DNA of 64,000 nucleotides from Zonotrichia leucophrys gambelii (GCF_028769735.1 NC_088173.1:67084963-67148962); one strand, 5' to 3'; shown: positions 45,102-58,194, counted from the stretch's first letter. The notes: generated from the letters alone by a model not told the origin. A program made the numbers and translations.

Positions 45102-46919
45102 ATTCACCCCTCTGGGTGCAGGTGCTGGAGCTGGGCCCTCAGTGTCCCACAGATGCAATTTTCCCAATGGATCATTGAACAGCTCAGTATTTACACAGAA
45201 ACAGCCCAGCAGCAGCAATAACACCCAATGGTGGATCCAGAGATCATAATGCCATGTATTAATTGATAAATAAACCCACGAGCCAGCCTGAACAACAGAA
45301 AGTGTGCAGGATGTGACACGCTGAAATTGGAAACAAGGCAAACTGCTCACTACACAATATTTATGCCTGTCTACAGGATGGGGAAATGTGAATGTTGAAC
45401 TACAGAGGCAGAGAAAATTGGACGTGCTCCAGGGAGCTCATGATCCATGAATTTCATGAGATGAAACAGATGGATGGAGCAGACACATGGAGGGGGTAGG
45501 AGGAGGTGGGAGGATGTGTTAAAGGAAATGGCTTTGCAGAATTATCAGCACTTCATTTTCTAACACAGATCTCCCTATGACACCAAAGATGTCGCTGAAA
45601 ACCAGGGTTGGGCTTTTTCTTGACAAACAATGTCTGAAGGAATTGGAGGAATTTTAAAAAGTGATGAATTTGGGAACTCTAATGCAAACCTTGAGGAATT
45701 GGAGATGTTTGTCCTTCTGACACTGCACTCAGGAATTTTGCTCACTGTCTCTGCTCCTGATGCTCCAAAGGTAATGGACAGAGTCACTGATTAAAATGGG
45801 CTTTGGAATTAGGCCCTATATATTCACTGTTACTGAGCTTATGGAAATAATTAATTCATTTTTATAAAGCCCTTGGAAATATGTAAGAGGAAAAACTTAT
45901 AAGGTATTAAAAACAAAACCAAAAAGAATTAAAAAATCCCAAAACCTTGTCAAAAAACTCCAAACAAAACAAAGAAACCCCAAACCAAACCACCACCAAC
46001 CAAAAAGCCCTACCCAAAACGCCATCACATGTTCACACTTGTCATGGTTAGATACATTTACATGTCCTTCTTCATGTGACAAGTGACCCTGACACCTCCA
46101 GAGTTATTGTTGTGCTTAATCACAAGGGCTGTCAATGTGTGAAATATTTCTGTTTATTCTTGCTAGAAATGTCCCAAAGCACTGGTTGGGTACCCAAGGC
46201 CAGGAACTCTCAACTGGCCCTGCCTGTTAGAAATTAATTACCTTTTCCACTCTAATTCTGTTCCAATTTTTGTATCTCTGCAGAGCTGGAACTTGCTTTT
46301 TGTACATCTAAACCATCAGATTGTAGAACTGTAGTATTTATTGATGGATGTTTAGAAAGTACCTGAGCCTCTGATGTTCACAAATCACCAGAGATGAGTT
46401 CACTTTGGGTAGTTAATGCAGGTATGGCTCAGGGAAAGCCCTGCAAGATGGGTTCAGGCTCAGAGGTGGTGCCTGGTGTAACCTGAGATCCCCAGCACAC
46501 ATGGACATCTGTGCAGGCTAATAAATACGATATAGGATTAATGGGAGAGCTGTGCCCTTCTAAAGCAGGTGGTGGAGACCACATATCATGCACTGGGGCC
46601 TCTTAAATCACATCAGAATCTTGTTTCAGCTGCTAAATTGTGTCCTCCATCTCTGGTGGCTGTGATGGAAATTCAGACACACAGTGAATGTACAAAACTG
46701 TGATTAGGAGCCTTTAATCTGTGATCAGACCAGTCTCATCTAACTGTGCACTTGTCCCTTTCCCCTGCTCCTCACTGTTCTCCCCAGTGCTCCTGGGGAT
46801 CATCCCTTGCCCAGTCCCTGTGAGTAAATTCCAAGGCAATGCAGCTGGCAGAGCCCTGGAATGCAGGAACACCCCAGAGCTCAGCTCAGCACTGCAGCAC
46901 TGCAGTGAAATCAGGACTC
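45102..46919. other. Non-coding stretch
   Basis: A strongly C/A-biased block (AAAACCAAAAAG, CCAAACCAAACC and similar, almost without G) occupies about 45906-46022. Nothing else is recognised. Confidence 0.5.
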
Positions 46920-47300
46920 TGGTGCCTGGGAATGACTGGCATCCGACTCCAGGGCTTTGGGATGCTGAGCACTTGCTTTATTAAAGCTTTTCTATATTAC
47001 ATTACAGCTATATTAAAGAGACACATACTGTACTATATAACTCTTACTACTAACTCATAACTCGTGACTGTCTGCCCACAGCCAGGACACAGCTTTTTGT
47101 GATTGGCCAAGGAAACAAAACAATCCTCAGCACAATCCAATTACCAAATTCCTTCAGGTGAATAATCTTCCAACACATTCCGCATGTGGGAAACAACAGG
47201 AGCAGCAAGCAGAGATTAAAAGTCTTCCCTCTGTGCTTCTCCAGGAAAAAACCTGAGAGAGAGAGAGAATTATGTCTCTCTCTGTTCAGAGGGTGTGTGA
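46920..47300 (-). mobile_element. LTR, family B, diverged copy
   Basis: Homologous to 27938-28330: GGGAATGACTGGCATCCGAC, GAGCACTTGCTTTATTAAAG, GATTGGCCAAGGAAACAAAA, TCCTCAGCACAATCCAATTA and GGAAACAACAGGAGCAG. The TTTATTAAA segment is the antisense of the poly(A) region. Ends are approximate and no duplication is found. Confidence 0.75.
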
Positions 47301-49274
47301 ATACCACACAGCACTGCTCCACATTCACTGTGGCCATGCCACATCCCCATCATTCCACATCCCCATCATTCCACATCCCCATGTCCAGCAACTTGCCAGC
47401 AGTCTGCATTCCCAGGAGTGAAGCAGCTCCTGCACAGGACCCCAGATTCAGGTCACTGGAAGGTGGGAGTTTGCTTTGCTTGCTCCTTTCATACACATTA
47501 CCATACAAATACTCTGCCTCCCCCATATAATTTTCAATTTTTTTTTTCCAAACAATTTCTGAGAGCTTTTTCATCCTTTTCTGGCTGCCTACATAATGCA
47601 GTTGCTAACCATGAGCCATCCAGTAATGAAATGGATTCTTTCACAAAGATCCTTATTTACAGACTGCTCTTCATCTTCCTTTGAAACTCCAGAGAGAAAG
47701 CTCTGCTAAAATCCCTACAGAAAAATCCCCACGAGGCAGAGGACAGGGGAGGTACAGCAGATGTGTTTTGCTATTTCTATTAAACACGTTTCTGTGATTC
47801 ACAACAGTGAGCTTGTGCCCACATGTGATTGAAGGAAGTTTGCAAACTCTTTGCTCTGGTTGTTGCTCTGCTTCTCCCTTTCATCTTGCTGTTTGTCATA
47901 TATTCACTTTCTGCCTCTTGTCTTTTCTGACATTTTCACTATCTCAGGGGGGCAGCACTGGCACTTTCACACATCACCATAATAGAAATAAAAGCTTGAA
48001 AGATCTAGATCTGAGGCGTGCCTATTCCTGGGGCATTGCAATGAGACATCATGAAAGATGTAGCTTGGCTGGATACTCAGGAGATCACAAGAAACCTGGA
48101 ACCATAGCTCCTGAGAATAACTGAGCTGATGAAAGCAGACAAACATCCCTGCACTTCTTTTTCTGGTAAAAAAATCCTGTCAGAAATTGACATTTTTTTT
48201 TTTCTGTGCATGTGGTTGAGATGAAATTCTGTTTTCCAGTGGGGAAGTAATGTTTTATTTAGGTTTTTTTGATGAATAACTCTGGCCTGTCTACATTGAC
48301 ACATACTTCACACAATGCAAGTGAAAACACCCCAATGAATCTTTCCAAAGTCCTGAGGAGTCTCAGCTCAGGATGAATTAAAACAAGTATATTTGGGTCA
48401 GATCCTCCATCAGTCCACACTGGGCCAGTCCTGATACAATCAGTTAAACCATATCAGTTTACATGATAAAATATGACACCAAATACCATATTAAATGCAA
48501 TTCCAGTCATCAGTGCTGCTGCAGGCATGGTTCAGGGCTCACCAGTCACTTCTGCAATTTGCACCTGTGTCAGGTAGCAGAGCAGCCCCTGAGTTAGCTG
48601 GGAGTTAACTCTGTTCTCTCTGTCTCGTTACCAGAATAAAAATTACCCAACTGGTGTCACCCATTGGGAGCAATTTCTTCCTGCTTGCAAATCCCATCTG
48701 CAGGAGCTAAGGCATTTCCCAAATATTTTACAACCAAGAAATAAAGTATATCAAAACTAATCCAATATATCAAACAATTTTGGATAGCTTCACAAGAATA
48801 TCTGGCTACTAATCCTCAAGCACTTTAGGGGGAGGAAAGAGAGAGCTGTTTATCATGTGCTGATGTGTTGTTGTGACAGGTGATGCAGGCAGCAGCCCAT
48901 TCCCAGATGGAGGAGCTGCAGCAGCTGGATCCCCCAGCACAGTGCCTGCTGATGCATCCCCACCTCCCTCCTCGGGGGCAGCCGGCTCGGGATGCTCAGA
49001 GCTGAGTCTGCCAAGGCTGCTGGGATCCTGCTAAATACAGCATGCTCACACACTTGGGGCCCTGCAGCTCCGCCTGCCAGCTGCTGCTATCACCTCAGGC
49101 TTTTAAAAAGTACCTAAAAACGCAATACCCTCACTCTCCAGCTGACAGAAGGGAGTCAGTGCTCCAGGTGTTCCTAAAACATCCCAGCAGCGCAGGTGTG
49201 GGGTGGCAGCAGGCACTGGGCCTGAGGCAGGCAGCAATCCTTGTTAATTTGGGGGGGTTGGCAGCCTGACGAAA
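47301..49274. other. Non-coding stretch with one possible exon
   Basis: CATCATTCCACATCCC units repeat three times at about 47340-47382. A candidate terminal exon is listed separately (47948-48124). No repeat family is recognised. The last 400 bp are GC-richer. Confidence 0.5.
47948..48124 (+). CDS. Candidate terminal exon, 58 codons, unknown product
   Basis: Seen: a pyrimidine-rich run (CTGCCTCTTGTCTTTTCTGA, TTTTCACTATCTCAG) ends in AG at 47946-47947, followed by an open frame of 58 codons that closes with TGA at 48122-48124. The predicted peptide is basic, starts GGSTGTFTHHHNRNKSLKDL, and is not low complexity or repeat-derived as far as I can tell. A 105-codon frame that continues upstream through the pyrimidine tract encodes a hydrophobic, less natural stretch. 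I know no protein with this sequence. A chance frame is at least as likely. Confidence 0.2.
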   Translation, partial: GGSTGTFTHHHNRNKSLKDLDLRRAYSWGIAMRHHERCSLAGYSGDHKKPGTIAPENN

Positions 49275-49962
49275 GGATATTATAATATATATATAATAAT
49301 GTAATGTAATGTAATGTAATGTAATGTAATGTAATGTAATGTAATGTAATGTAATATAATATAATATAATATAATATAATATAATAATATAATATGTAAT
49401 CCTAAATAATATATAATATATAATATAATATATAATATATATATATATAATATTAATATAATATATAATGTATATAATATATAATATGTTAGGATATTAT
49501 TATATTATATTATATATTAATATTATATTATATTATATTATATTACATTACATTACATTATATTATATTATATATTATTATATTATATTTAGTGTATATT
49601 ATATATTATATTATAATGTAATTATATAATATGTAATCCCTAACATAATATATAACTTATAACATATAACATATAATATATATAATATATAATATTAATA
49701 TGATAATATATAATATGTAATATGTAATGTATATAATATGTATATGTTAGGGATATTTATTATTTATTTATATTATATTATATTATATTATATTACATTA
49801 TATTATATTATATTATGTAATGTTATGTCATATCATATCATATATCATCATATCATATATCATCATATCATATATCATCATATCATATTATATTCCTAAC
49901 ATAATATATTAATAACCCTAATAATATATCATATATAACCTTAATATAATATATTATATTAT
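49275..49962. repeat. AT-rich palindromic satellite block
   Basis: About 690 bp of nearly pure A/T. It begins with about twelve AATGT units (49298-49355), changes to AATAT, and then alternates direction. Inverted CATTA/TATTA arrays follow at 49520-49575 and 49765-49805. A CCTAA-containing motif recurs in alternating orientation (about 49401, 49489, 49638, 49746, 49895). A 15-bp tandem repeat (ATATCATCATATCAT) lies at 49829-49887. Confidence 0.93.
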
Positions 49963-51037
49963 CGCTGCAAGAGCAGGGAAAGGAGCCTGAGCATATTGAA
50001 CCAGAGCCACTCCTCCTGAGCCATGGAAAAATAATAATAGCGTGACATTTGTGAGTGTCAACAGCAGAGGGAGGGACAGCAGCACACGTGGCTGATTGCT
50101 CTGCTCCACGTGTGCACAGCCATCTCCTTCTAATTCCAGCTGCAAATTTCCTTCTGACATCAGGAGGTGAAGGGAACTTGAAGGAACACACCCACCAAGC
50201 CCTCCCATCCCTCCTCAATTTGGTTAATGAGGTCATTAAAAAGATGCATGAATGTCTTGCAGGCAAGGGTTGAATTCTTATGCCACGGTGGCAGTATCTT
50301 TCCAGAGGAAGACTATTAGGAAAAAGAGACTGCTTCTTATACCTTTGAAAGGAATTTTCACCCCTTTATCTACTCTGAAGAGACATGAAAATTACATATA
50401 TGTACTGAGGAACAGAAATAGTTCAGAATAACACAGTCTGAGAGATCCTTCCTGTCACAGGACAGTGGTTTCCCATTTTCTGCTGAGATTGTCTCTTCTG
50501 TCCTGCATCCAGAAGCACCCTTCTCACAGACAGACAGGATGCTTCCAGCCTTTTTCAGACTGTGGTCCTTCAGGACAGCAGTGGGACCTGGTTACAGCTT
50601 TCTGTCCTATAGCCTGTACCCCTGTGAGTTGTCACCCTGTAGTTGGAAAAGAAAGAAAAAATACCCAGAAAAACACTGTATTTTAAAAACAAAACCGCTG
50701 TATTTTAAAAACTATCAGCTCTCTACAACTGTCTGAACTGGAGCATTTATAAGCTGATCTCCTTTTCGTTATTTCTTCTGGATTTTTTTTAGGTGTTTGC
50801 TCACTGGGAATAACTTTGTTATGTTTGTCTAGGTCCTGACCTGTTAAATTCCTGAAGCATGGAAATGGGAAGATTCCAGCACTGTGAGTATGCAGGAATC
50901 AGCACTTTCTGCAGATTAAATTGTCTGCAATGCCACGTTTTGGCTCCACATGGGAACAGGTTTCAGCCCTAAGAAAAACCTCATTGTGTGGGTAGAAGCA
51001 GTGCAAGCTGCAGGCACATGCTGAAGCTGTGTGTGTG
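49963..51037. other. Non-coding stretch
   Basis: No exon or repeat family is recognised. It ends in a short GT run (about 51029-51040) that provides the left target site of the next LTR. Confidence 0.5.
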
Positions 51038-51043
51038 TGTCTG

Positions 51044-51652
51044 GGTCCGATTTTCGGCTGTTTGAAGGGCCTGGAAAGGCCCGGAGTGGCCTTGGGGCAG
51101 CCCGCGTATCAAAGGACGAGAAGAGGCTTCAGTTCTTCTTTCGGTCTTTATGTTTATTAATTGTTTATCTAAAAGATTTTCTTTCGGCCCGACAGAGGTC
51201 TGCTCAGCAGCCAGCCATGAGCACACTGTCCTGCCCTCCGGACAGTCACCTATCTTTATACCCATGGTTATGTGTACAATATTTATCATTTTTCCCCAAT
51301 ACTTTTTATTCTTATTGTCCGGTGCACTTTCAGTAATGACCAATCCCAAAGTGCCACCATCACCACAGAAGATGCAGGAGAAGAAGAAGGACAGGACACG
51401 CCCCAATTCCTCCATCTTACTTCTCTAAACCCCCCTGTACAGAAATCCTAAACCCTGTGTCTCACCCTCTAATTAACTAATCCCTTCACCATTCACCCCG
51501 GTGAAACCCTCCTGTCCTCATACAGGTGTCGTCTCCTGTGTAGGATCAAAGTCCAGCCACCAGACACTTCTGGAACATTCCAGGACTCCCGAGCCCCCCA
51601 AGGGTGGTCTCGGTGGCTCGGCACCTCAGTCCTGAGGTGCTGAGATCCCACA
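51044..51652 (-). mobile_element. Solo LTR, family C, 609 bp, duplication TGTCTG
   Basis: A perfect 6-bp repeat TGTCTG lies at 51038-51043 and 51653-51658. On the minus strand the element begins TGTGGGATCTCAGC and ends AATCGGACC; the other copy (7619) ends CGGACA, so the last base has changed. The antisense poly(A) signal TTTATT (51153-51158) and antisense TATA (TTATA at 51256-51260) are in the same order as in that copy. Confidence 0.92.
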
Positions 51653-51857
51653 TGTCTGGGCAGAGTTTTTTTGTTTCACTGGTTTATTTTCTCAGCTGTC
51701 AGCAGCAAAGCTCACAGGATAAAAGAACACACCTGCAGGAGCTGCCACTTCCACCTCTGGCACTGAGATCCCCCTCCCCTGCCCTTCCCAGCTTGCAGCC
51801 CTTTCCCATCCAGAGGAAGCCCCAGCAGCTCACCAGCCCTCATGGCACAAACAATGC

Positions 51858-52124
51858 CTCAGAGGACAAGGGAGCAGTTTTGAAGTAAAAGAGGAGAGAT
51901 TTAAGTTAGATATTAGGAAAATATTCTTCCCTGTGAGGATGGTGGGACCCTGGCACAGGGTGCCCAGAGAAGCTGTGGCTGCTCCAGCCCTGGAAGTGCC
52001 CAAGGCCAGGTTGGACAGGGCTTGGAGCAACCTGGGATAGTGGAAGGTGTCCCTGCCCATGGCAGGGGGCTGGAACTGGATGATCTTTAAATTCCCTTCC
52101 GGCTGAAACCATTCTGTGATTCTA
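51858..52124 (+). mobile_element. CR1 LINE 3' end
   Basis: Well-preserved order: GACAAGGGAGCAGTTTTGAA, GAGATTTAAGTTAGATATTA, ATATTCTTCCCTGTGAGGAT, GGGTGCCCAGAGAAGCTGTG, GGTTGGACAGGGCTTGGAGC, GGAACTGGATGATCTTTAAA and ACCATTCTGTGATTCTA. It is 5' truncated by about the usual extent and has no internal deletion, which makes it a useful comparison for the copy at 42140. Confidence 0.92.
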
Positions 52125-54136
52125 AAATGAGATAATCCCCCCTGTGTGCACAGAGGTGAAGCACATGGGGGCATTTGAGCGGTGTTTGCTCTTATCTGGT
52201 GAATTAGAATTTACTTTAGCTTTCCACTGGGAAATGAATTTGTGTCATCCTGCCCTGGAGCCACGTTGAGTGCACAGAAGCTCTGACACTGCTGCTGTGC
52301 ACTCAGCTGGTGCATGAGTCACTGCATCCCTTGACTCAGAGAAGTTTTCCTCATTGGCACTTGAAAAACAAGCACGAGGGGAGAGGAGAAAGAGAGGCAA
52401 AGGTGGAACCCCTGTGCTTCTCTCAGAACTGAAATGAAAACTGTGCTGTTCTCAAAGGACAGCGATCCCTCCACCCACAGTCTCTTTCTAAAATTTCTGT
52501 CGCTCAAAGGATGTTCTCCCTGCCTCCTTCCCTTCAGAAATGGAAGAAGCAATAATGGAAAAAGTCAAGCCCATATGATAGCTTTCCACAAATATTTTGC
52601 CTTGTTTACTGAATTGGCTGAGTGGTTCCTCCAAATCACTGAATTGAGGTGATAATAGGGTCTATTTCAAAGTCTTGAACCAGGTTTTATTTTACATCAC
52701 ACTCAGGTGTTTAATCTGTGACTTGAATCATCCCCTTGTATTATTTGTCATCTGTTAGGATGTGTTTGTGCAGTTCCCAGAGCAGAAGTATCCTGATCTT
52801 CACTGAGTCCCCAGAAGCTGCACTTGGAGACCAGTCAGATCTGATAATCAGATTATTATTTGCATATTATCCCTTCTTCAGTGAAACTGTTATTCAGGCA
52901 TGTTCATGGCTTCAAAGCTACCCTGGGTTAAATTCCTATCTGGATAAAAAGCTGGTATTTGTGTGATGAGCACACATTAATATAGATGACAGACACTTTG
53001 TTCAGGTGTAGCCTCACTTCTAAGGGGTCACATTCCAGGTTTTGCATCTCCTGACTTTTTCCTTTTGCCTCGGAAGAGGAGCAGGAGGCAGAGAGTTTGG
53101 TCTTTTAGTCTTTGCTTCTCCTTATTGATAAATGCCCTCTGTATTCCCATGCTTCAAAGGAATGTTCTTTTGCCATGATGAATAGCCCTTTTAGGGCCAG
53201 AATCAATTCAGACCTTTTCCATCCCAGCACTTGAAATTCTTGGGAGGATACTCCAATCTCCATAGTCCTGTTCATTGTTATGCCACGGCACCAGCATTAG
53301 AACAGAAATCAATCTTGATTTACATTTTGCTCTTGTCCAGGTGCTCAGAGCAGCAGCTTTTCCATGCTTAGTTAGTGGACTTTGCACTAAATAAATTTTT
53401 GGAACTTTTGCAGTCTAGTGACATAAAATCTGGAAAATTATTGTAAACTTTGACATACATCAGCTATGCTCTATGTTAAGGCTGTTCCACCCTTTCAAAA
53501 TACACTCTGATTCTTGGTATTAGTTGCATTCCCATTTTTATTCTCTCCTCTTTGTTTCCAAATTGTAATTCTACAGCTGCTTAATGAAATAAACTCTTTC
53601 TTCACCTATTTTTCTTGGCACACACTAAAAAAGGCTCTGAAGTCCTAGAAGAAAGACAAGGAACCACACTAAAAATATTTTTGAGGATAATTTCTTCCCT
53701 GTGCCAACAAGTAAAAGTTATTCAAGGCAGTAGTCATAGAAAAGAAAATAATTTGAAACCCTGTTCATCCTTGGTATTGCCCTGCCATGTTCAGATTGCT
53801 ATTCCCAAACAAATCCACTCAGATGTGAAAACACAGAAAAACACATTCAAGTGATTTCTAATTATATTTAGCTGCTATTAATACCTTGAACCTCCTTTGA
53901 TCTGGAATTATCCTTGCAGAATATGTTGGAATATCTCTGAGCAAACCCAGCCATCTGTAATGTCAGGGGGCATGAACCAGTCCCTGGATCATTATTCATG
54001 GTGCTGGCCCTCAGCCAGGACCTGGAAACTGGGATAATTCTGGGAGCCAGCAGCAGAAGGCAAGAAATGTAAGCAGAAAAAGCTCTTTTTTGAGGAGTTT
54101 AACTCAATTATGGAGAAATATGGCAAAATAGTTCAA

Positions 54137-54143
<7 letters not shown>
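52125..54143. other. Non-coding single-copy stretch
   Basis: No repeat or exon is recognised; frames are at most 79 codons. Confidence 0.55.

Positions 54144-54177
<34 letters not shown>
54144..54177. repeat. (AT)n microsatellite
   Basis: About sixteen uninterrupted AT dinucleotides after an ATATACATAT lead-in. Confidence 0.95.
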
Positions 54178-54179
<2 letters not shown>

Positions 54180-57100
54180 GTTTGATTTATAAAATGCAGA
54201 AGAAAGAATACTGAGTTTCAAAAAGTTTTAAGAAGATAGAATCCAGTATAAAAGCCAGTCTGCTTGGTATGCAACTTCTCTGAGCTTTAGGGATCAAACT
54301 GTGATGATGTGAAGGCTTCTCTGTCCCTGCAGAATGGAACCAGAGCATGTACGTGGCTCCAGCTGAAGGGACACTCATTGTTTATAAATAAAGCAAACAG
54401 CTGGGCAGAATTTCTCACCAGATCTTTGTCTTCTGAGGTTTTATAGCCAACATTATCCTGTCATCTGATTATTTTTTTCAACTGTGGAGGTATAAATGTC
54501 TTTGCTTCTAATGCCTCTTGCCTACAACCTTTAATTTTCATAACTTTTGGTTTTGTTGGGGGTATTTTTAACCCCAGCTGAGAAAGAGGAATGAAGAAGG
54601 CATTGTAAGGGCTACTCAAGAGCTACTACAACAATCTGAGAGGAGCAGTCTGCACTTGATATTCAAAGTGCTGCTTCTCCATGGCTTTGGCTTCTGTTTT
54701 CTGCTGGTAGTGCTCCAGAAATGGAGAGGAACAGAGGTATCCAGGGGCATGATTTAATCCATTCTTCAGGAGGCATCTCAGATGAGACAGATGGTTTAAT
54801 TGGATGATTTTAATTTATTTTTTTTCATTGACAGAGGTCAGATGTGATGTGGGATACGTGTGACTGGGAGAGGATAAAGGTGGGAGAGAACAGATGGGAT
54901 TTGTAACCAAGCCTTTTCATAATGTGTGAAACTTCTGTTCAAAAAAATAAAGAGAGAAATTAGTGCACCTCACAGCATGTCTGGTCCTGTTGTAGGCATC
55001 ATCTCAGCCTCCCCCTCAGCTTGATTTTCCTCTGTCCTGATTCTGGAATTTCCTCTTGCCCCCAGTTGCATGATACCCACAGGACATCTTGTTGAACCCT
55101 ACTGAGAGAGACGGAGCTCAAAATATCTAAGAAATTGCTGGAAAGGCAACAGTTTACTGTCTAACACAGTGGAGGAATAGAGGATGCAGTTTGTCATGGA
55201 ACCTCTTGGATCCCTCCCAGGAAAAACCTAAATAAATGTCATTCATTCTTTGAACTGACAAAGTTCAAAGACAATGACTTTTACTCATTGGCAATTTTCT
55301 GTCCTCCCCTTGCCCTGAGACCTTGGTGACTCCACTCCCTTCTAATTTTCTTGTCTTCCCTGAATAATTCCCATGTAGAGCTGAAAAAGCAGGTTCTTGC
55401 CTCATTTTTTCTCTAAAACATGAAATTTGTTTGTTCTCTGTTAAAAATAAAGCACAATAAAGAAATTGCAGTGCCTTGAGGTACACACCTTAAATATTCC
55501 TTTGAATTCAGCATCTAGAATAAATTGATGGGGAAGATCTTGAGAGGGAAAATTACTCTTTTAACAGTAATCAAATAATATCAAATAATCTGTTTTGTTA
55601 GTGAAAAGTCCTTAAATTTTAGACCTTTATAATTATATCCTAAAAGAGTCAACTTCAAGGCACATGGCTTGATCCCATCCGATGCTGTTGAGGTGTGTTG
55701 GTGATGGGCAATGAGAACAGGGGAATGAGGAGCTGGACAAAACTCAAATTTCTCTTCAAGTCTGCCTGGACAAGGAAAATGGTGTTTGGAGATATCAGGA
55801 CGTGGCCAACTGTTTGCTGATCTCATCTTTCCTCTGGATTTAAGGGGCTGATTGGGTAAAGCAGCTCTTTAAAGTCAGGGCTGTACAACGCACCAGCATG
55901 AGCTTAGGAAATTTGTCTCTTAAGGAAAATTTGCTTTGAGGGCCAACTGTGACATGACACAGAGCTGGCAGTTCAGAGCCAGATGATTCTTTGGGTTGTA
56001 GAGGAATCAAAACTGTTTCTGCAGATTGAAAGGGAGCAGCAATTTAATGTCTTTTTTGAAAGATTTGTAGCTTCTAAAATTCTTTCTTTGATAGTCTCCA
56101 TTTCTATTTAATCAGCAGTTATTAAATATGTTCCAGAAGATTTGCTGAAGGCTGAATATCGCTTTTTTCTCCTTCTTCTGCAATAAATGACTGAAACATA
56201 ATAATTGGAGGGTTTGCTTTAGTGACAGCATCTCATTGAGAAGAATGATCTGCATATAATGTCCCAGGAAAAGAGAAGAGGAGGCTGAAGGAGATGACAA
56301 ACCAATCACATTTTCTACATTTCTCAGTTTGTGCACTTTTGTCTCGGATGGTTTTTGGGGTTTATTCCCCTTCTATTTTGTTTTGGGGTTTGTTTGATTT
56401 TAGCTAAAAATTGGTTGGGATTTTTTGATGTTATTTCATTCCTAAGGGTGACGTGCTTTGGTTAACAATTTAAACATCAAGTGAATTAAGGGAGATTTTT
56501 CCTCCTTCAGCATCAATAGACAAGACCTCAGCCCTATTATATGTCCAGTGAGATTATTCCCATGTAAATGACAATTTAACTATACTGGAATGTTTTACCT
56601 GTGTCAGTGGGACACACAGTAATAGGAAAACAGATAATTTCTCTGAGATAAGAGAAATTAATGTAAAAATCCCTATCCTAATGAATTATAAACTCCCTGA
56701 AGGCTAAGATGCCCACCCCCAGCTAAGCAGGCAGTATCCCTTTAGGACAAATGGGGTGAAAATGAAATTTAAATATGGATCACCAAAATTTTTAATAAGA
56801 TCCTGAAAGAGCATGCCACAGGCTACTTCACATTGATTTTCCTTGAGGCTCATGAAAAACTTGAAAACCCCTTCATTTTGTCTCAGTGCACAAGGGAAAA
56901 AGGTTTTCACATCTCAAACTGTGTGTGAACTGAAGAAACCATTGCTGCCCAATTCTGCAGAGAACCTCCAAAGCCAAGTGCACTCCTGGAACATAAAGCA
57001 TTGATTCTACAGAGTGAAACAGTGTCACAGACAGCTGATAGAACCAAACACTTCATGTAACATTTACATTACATAAACATTAGATATTCACAGATTGCAT

Positions 57101-58194
57101 GTGTGCTGATCATTTCACATCATAGCTAATAAGCCAAGGATCTCTTCACAGCTGATGGGAAGAAAAGGAGACATTTTTAGGGCACAATTAATTTGCTGTA
57201 TTTTGCAATGTGCTTTAAAGTGAGATGAAGTGCCTATTTGTCTCTGGTGGGTTTGTGGGAACCTATGGGGACTCACCCAAGTGAACAAATCTACATTGCA
57301 AAAGTCTACAGTCAGTCTGAAAAATCACCTCCTCAGTGCCTATAACACAGAGGAGCGCCAAGTTCTAAAGAAAGCCTGCAACTATTTTTACTTTATTTTA
57401 TAAGGCAAGTTTCTCTTAATGAGTTCTCTTTTCAAATCTAATCCCCCAGCTTCTTGTTTGGGAAGATTTCTTCAGATAGACTCTTGTATCATTAATGTTC
57501 TGGGCCTGCTTTTTTTACAAAGTCTCCAGCTATCATTAGTGCAGATATCCTTCATCTATAATGCACTTGCAGTGGTTCCCATGTGTCCTTGCCTCTCTCT
57601 TACTTTCTCATTTGTGTCAAGCCCTGAACACTGGATTAGGATGTTTGGCTGGGAAGCCTCCATTTCCTGGATTTTGTCTGGTGGCACTTTGCCAGGCCTC
57701 TCCCCTGGGGTCTCTGATCTGCAGCCCATGGGCTGGTGGCTCTGCATTGTGCTCTGAGGGATTATTTGCACTAAGGGCAGCTGTACCCCCTTTTCTCTTT
57801 TAATGCGAGGGTGATGAGGGAGCCTTGGCTCAGGCTGAGTTTGAGTGGCTGGCACTGGGGTGCTCCCAGGGCCTTTGGGCTGTGTGGATACTCCAGTCCA
57901 TTTCCACATGTGATTTATAACTGAATATGCTCTGTGAGATAAACAAAAATGCCCTTTAGACCATTTTAAAAGTGTCTGGGAAGCTGGAGGCTCAGAGTGG
58001 GCTTTATTTGCTTTAACATGTGAGGTTAGTGCCTGCCCAGGTGCTCCAAGCTCCCTGAGATATCCCCATGCTGGCAAGGCCCAGGAATGTCTGAAGAGGC
58101 ATCCAAAGCCAGGTGAGCCACTCCAAGGTGTCCAAAATGGCACCAGGCACACACTGAACCCTTCCTTTGCTCCATGTCCAGGTTTATTTCACTT
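54178..58194. other. Non-coding single-copy stretch
   Basis: This 4-kb interval lacks recognisable retroelements. The largest open frame is 198 codons on the minus strand (57556-58152), discussed under findings. T- and G-rich TTTTGGGGTTT sequence lies at about 56350-56400. Confidence 0.5.
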
